The notes beneath the pieces are model-generated. The model did no database searches and was not told where the DNA came from. It saw only the letters and a list, made by a program, of their open reading frames with translations. 64,000 nucleotides of DNA from Hypericum androsaemum (Eukaryota > Streptophyta > Magnoliopsida > Malpighiales > Hypericaceae): positions 15,235,001 to 15,299,000 of the forward strand of contig OZ023192.1 of NCBI GenBank assembly GCA_963995505.1. The letters are read 5' to 3'. Positions 60,373 through 64,000 of this stretch are shown here, in pieces; the stretch's first letter is position 1, and each line of letters begins with the position of its first letter. The position numbers were made by a program, and so were the translations under genes.

Positions 60373-62100
60373 GGAGTATGAAGCCGCACGCCAAGTAATT
60401 CAGTCCATTGAGAGGAATTGGTGTAAGTTTTAGGTTAATGTTACAATCCTTTTGATGCTTTGAGTGTTGGTTTGTGTATTGGTTGTGGCTTGAGCCATCT
60501 CCGGGGATATAAGAGGATTTTGATCAGAAGTAGATTCCATATTTTTTCTTTAAGTAGATTGCTCTGATACCATGTTATAAAATGAGAATGAGAACTTCTA
60601 TCCTTATCAACAGATTTACTACAGCTATTTATACAAGAAGATTATCAACCTAATCAAGCTATCTAATAAATAACTATTACAACTGCTAACTACACAGGTT
60701 ACAATCTGTAATTAGAGTATAGAGTTCCCCAGATATGATCATAACAAATATAAGGCACCAAGTTGGGAAAATCTTGAAGTTGCAGATTATGCAGCAAACC
60801 AGAGGAATCTGCTGCAGATCAATCCACGATCCAATCTTCATTCCAATAGTTGTGTTCAGAATTGTTATATTCATTGGATTCGGATATGAAGGTTTAGCGG
60901 TTTGTTGCCGTAATTCTCGTAATTTATGTTGGATTGAAGCTAGAGACGATGGAGACACTGGAAATATTCTCCGGGCTGTTACTCGAGCAGGTGGACCCTT
61001 CCAAGAAGCTCCGACTAAGGAACACAGTAACCAGTAAGATTCTCGACTTGTTCGACCAGCCTGGCTACCATTACGCAAAGTTCGACCGGGCCGGTTATCT
61101 GTACCGAAGCCCTTTGGTTTGCTCCGGCTTCGACGCTCCCTCTCGCCAACACAAGCTCGTCTGCTTTTACGACAAGGAACCCAACTTAACCAAGGAGCAA
61201 TGTGCGGTTCTCACGGTCGGGAAGGATTGGGATTGGAGAGAGGTCCCATTGTGGGGCTCATCTAAACGTAGCGGCAAAATACTTTGCAGGTACATTTTCA
61301 AGTACATGCGTATTGTGTTATGGAGCTTGATGGGTACTCGGTATCATTTTCGAGAACACGGGTGTTGGTATCATTTTTAAACTCAAAATTGGGTTAGGGT
61401 TTAGTCTTTTTTTCTTTATAATATCACGTCGAAAAAAATAACGGATAGATTGGTTAACAAATCGTGTTACTTTTACTCTCTATTTCCCAACAATGAGCTG
61501 GACTTTATTAAGTCTACTACTTTTTTAACAAAATGTGTTTTCAGGACGTACTTGGTCCAGACTCCATCTCCGGCGGCCAACCATTCCGTGAGTGTTGACA
61601 AAGAACGAAACTCCATGCACCACGTCCACTCCTTCGATTTCGGGAGCGAAAAGTTCCACGTCAATAGCATCGACATCGCACCAAACGACTTCTTTACCAA
61701 TCCTAGCAATGTTCAGCCCTGTCGTTCGGACGACATGTTTGGTTTATACGAGGTCGTAGGAGACGCAGCTCGGATTATGGTCTTGGAGGACTACAAGAGG
61801 GGGGAGGGGAGGAAGGAAGAGAAGGTGAACTTGAAGTTCTTGAAGGAGCACAAATAATGGAGAAAAGGCACGGCTCTTATCCTTGGTTGGCCTCACAAGA
61901 TGTTGTTTGGGAGGCGGGAGAAGGTGCTTATGTATAATCCGGTAGCGGGTACCGTCGTTGAACTACCGGAGGAATGGCTCACCGAGGACGGCGAGTATTG
62001 GCCGGGGGTCTCACCTAGCTTGGTGGAGTCTCGCATCCCTTCGTGAGGTGTACAAACAATTCTCATCCCAAAGAGCTTTGGAATCGAATGGTTAAGATGC

Positions 62101-63242
62101 CATAGCAATTAGCAAGCGAACACAAAGAATGTGTTATTTATAGGTCCACGGATACAAGTCGATTATCGTAAAATTTGATGTGACCACCATACAAGTTTCG
62201 TGGTAAGGAGATATATACGGCATGAACCATGAACCTTCTTTCGGCACGAGGAAATTCAACACTATTTTTTTCTAGTATAGTTTGTACAAGGAACATGTGC
62301 TAACTAGTCTTTTTTAGTTTAAAATTTTACATATACTGGGTGGTCAAAGAAAGACTTGCGATCTCGAAGCTGTCGATATTTTCAAAATCCTGATGTAGTA
62401 AAATCTATTAGAAAAAAATATAGCAGACAAAGAGTAGTGATAATATCACCACAAGGATATAAATCATTTTCGACTTCTCGATTATATATTGAGTCCAATT
62501 TTGCCCAAATAACCACGAGCTTCTCGTAGTAACTTAAGCAAAATAAGACCGTTTGGAGTTTATGAGCAATTACCAAGAGAACAAAAGGAAACCATCCGAA
62601 AAAAAAAACACACACACAGGGCCAACGAAGCCCAAAAACTTGTAGTAGGCCCAGAGAGAAAACCACACCACAACCACTCAATGCTTCGTCTTCCAACAAC
62701 CTTGCATGCCTTTTCACCTTCAACCTGCAGAGTTCCACCACTGGCGAAGAGGTGGGGAACGCAGAGCAACCCACCTTGCTACAAAACGACCCGGGATTAC
62801 TCCCCGGTGGCGGCAGGGCCGCCGGTCTGACTGCGGGTTTTAAAACATTGGTAAATTCTGAAGAATGAGCATAGTATCTTGATGATAAAAAGATTGGGAG
62901 CTTCCATACTCTAGTAACTAGTCTTTTTATAGATTGGTTAGGCATGTTCACTTGTACATATAATAAAATCTCTACCTATTCAAAAAAAGTAACGGCATAC
63001 ATATGATTTGTAACTATTAAAATTCAGCATTTCCGGACACACTTTTTTTTTACTGAGGCACGGAGAATTAGGTGGTTTAGGTGGTCGTCTACGTGGGTAT
63101 AACCATCGGCGTCTAGCGCTTGTGGTTTGCCTACTTGTCTTGGGTTAGACTTGGGTGTCTTGCTGTGACCATCAGTGACTTTTGCTTTCGATTAATCCCC
63201 GGTGTTTGTTGTAGCCATTAGCGACTTGTGTTTTTGGTCTAC
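62101..63242. other. F-box pseudogene 3' flank with an inserted unknown repeat
   Basis: The flank matches that of the intact gene (46307-46560) up to about 62262 and again from about 62993 (TTTGTAACTATTAAAATTCA). Between them are about 730 bp not found in the intact copy, ending with a short A-run (CAAAAAAAGT). The middle (62780-62858) resembles ends of the TIR element at 14446 (CAAAACGACCCGGG, GGTTTTAAAACATTGG). No gene is recognisable. Confidence 0.45.
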
Positions 63243-64000
63243 CCCTTGGACCGTTGGATTTAGAGGATGGGTAGTGACGTGGACGGATGAGATTCGACTA
63301 AGGGTGAGTCCCGGAAGATTTGGTTTTGGTGCGAGGCGGGAAATTTGGGCAAAAGGGATAACATCGTGTTTGAAATCAACTTATTAGAATGATTTGACAA
63401 TCTTATAATAAATTTAAATTTTGATTAGTCGGTCTCGACATATTTGTACAGCGGAGAAGACACCGGGTCTAAACTCTAGCCAAATCATCCACGCGGGCCG
63501 GCCCAACTAATTCTGGGCCCAGCAAAAAGATGGAAAATATAGCTGCTCGTTGGCTTAGGAAGGGGTCAAAGTCAAATCCGTGGTTAGTTAAAAGAGATTT
63601 ACTCATTAATGAAGAAGATTTTATACGTATATTAGAAGACGAGACTTCTCGTTATTCTTATTTCTTTGATTTTTTTTTCAATTTTGCATATTTTTTCAAC
63701 TATAAGGATTTTATGAAACTTTTATAGTAGCTCACACATATATATCAAGAACCAAAATTAGAGCAAGACAAATAGTAACAGAAAACATAAATATTTTTAG
63801 TCCAAAGATCTATACTTAAGCTCAATATTATTCCCAATGGCTAATGCATATATAACCTTAAGAAGTTTTCTCATTTATCCTACTATTTATACAGAGACCG
63901 GCTCTATAGCTAATAAAATTAGCTATTAAATATGAGTTTTAATGACAAATTAAACAATTAGGTTTTTTCCTCATCAAACACAAGCTCTTTTTTTTTTTTA
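63243..64000. repeat. Further copy of the H2A-promoter/F-box upstream unit
   Basis: 63243-63528 matches 42441-42700 (H2A upstream sequence, including TGACGTGGACGGAT), and 63529-64000 matches 43942-44420, without the Pack-MULE. The window ends in CATCAAACACAAGCTC, which in the intact copy is about 155 bp before the F-box start codon. Confidence 0.82.

Larger units (their letters stand above)
47472..60848 (-). mobile_element. 13.4-kb nested insertion in F-box intron 1
   Basis: Direct repeats GTTGTGTTC at 47463-47471 and 60849-60857 bound the whole block; the intact paralogue has a single GTTGCGTTC. The left end is LINE-like on the minus strand: T(10) at about 47474-47483 followed by 77 bp resembling the LINE tail at 9990. 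The remainder is a Copia element (47561-60848) that holds a LINE (48492-56749), which in turn holds a solo LTR (49228-49577). Confidence 0.75.
47561..60848 (-). mobile_element. Copia LTR retrotransposon, interrupted
   Basis: Minus-strand element. The 3' LTR is 47561-47913 (353 bp) and the 5' LTR 60573-60848 (276 bp, shorter by internal gaps). Next to the 5' LTR is the primer site TGGTATCAGAGCA (60572-60560), complementary to initiator-Met tRNA. TTGAGGGGGAG precedes the 3' LTR as polypurine tract. Coding parts in order: gag (60372-59400), protease/GAG-pre-integrase (59398-58871), integrase (58858-58565), reverse transcriptase (57674-56722) and RNase H (48477-47890). A LINE sits between RT and RNase H. 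Several frameshifts mean it is inactive. No 5-bp duplication is visible outside the LTRs. Confidence 0.9.
47200..62100 (+). pseudogene. F-box pseudogene split by nested transposons in intron 1
   Basis: Paralogue of the gene at 44569-46306. Exon 1 (about 47200-47441) keeps the F-box (IPEILSWLPAKSLARCKCLC), but the ATG at 47200 is out of frame with it and soon meets a stop (TGTTGA). Intron 1, 110 bp in the intact copy, here runs from 47442 to 60945 because of a 13.4-kb insertion. Exon 2 is 60946-61289 and exon 3 starts at 61545. Exon 3 has a premature TAA at 61855-61857 (GAA in the intact gene), and a small deletion near 62028 changes the end. Splice sites of exons 2 and 3 are preserved. Confidence 0.88.

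Overview
The window is plant nuclear DNA. Genes carry many short GT-AG introns, spacers are AT-rich, and a large share is plant-type transposons (Copia and Ty3-type LTRs, L1-type LINEs, MULE-like elements, hAT). The anthocyanidin reductase, the TPS-g type terpene synthase, HSA32 and a replication-type histone H2A with plant histone promoter motifs point to a core eudicot; I cannot name the species. All exon coordinates were worked out by hand from splice signals, reading-frame continuity and family knowledge.

Layout. 1-2.8 kb: a MULE-like element with an internal minisatellite, then a partial copy of a segment that recurs at 24.3-26.6 kb. 2.86-6.10 kb (-): an intact seven-exon terpene synthase. 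6.9-9.1 kb: a Copia-type element without pol. 10-13.9 kb: a decayed, 5'-truncated LINE. 14.4-17.7 kb: three non-autonomous terminal-inverted-repeat elements. 18.4-21.4 kb: repeat-rich DNA with a solo LTR. 21.4-26.6 kb: gene-free sequence, then the second copy of the duplicated segment with a LINE tail and a small MULE-like element. 26.65-29.66 kb (-): a six-exon, 611-aa plant protein of the MSKKK...DFHGG type. 30.4-31.5 kb: a hAT remnant. 32.3-34.15 kb (-): anthocyanidin reductase. 34.6-36.0 kb: a MULE with a captured glycine-rich/cold-shock gene fragment. 37.3-39.2 kb (-): HSA32. 40.7-41.6 kb (+): a DUF1218 membrane protein, convergent with histone H2A at 41.8-42.3 kb (-). 42.7-43.9 kb: a MULE with captured mitochondrial ClpP fragments. 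44.6-46.3 kb (+): an intact F-box gene. 47.2-62.1 kb (+): its broken paralogue, whose first intron holds 13.4 kb of nested transposons (Copia, interrupted by a LINE, interrupted by a solo LTR). 63.2-64.0 kb: the start of a further copy of the F-box duplication unit.

The seven intact genes (terpene synthase, 611-aa protein, ANR, HSA32, DUF1218, H2A, F-box) do not form a pathway; this is ordinary dispersed plant gene order. What stands out is the transposon record: three copies of a 9-bp-TSD element family carrying a roughly 20-22 bp minisatellite, two gene-capturing MULEs, two insertions whose empty sites can be read from duplicated segments, and a layered insertion inside one intron. I found no RNA genes, CRISPR or prokaryotic-type system.
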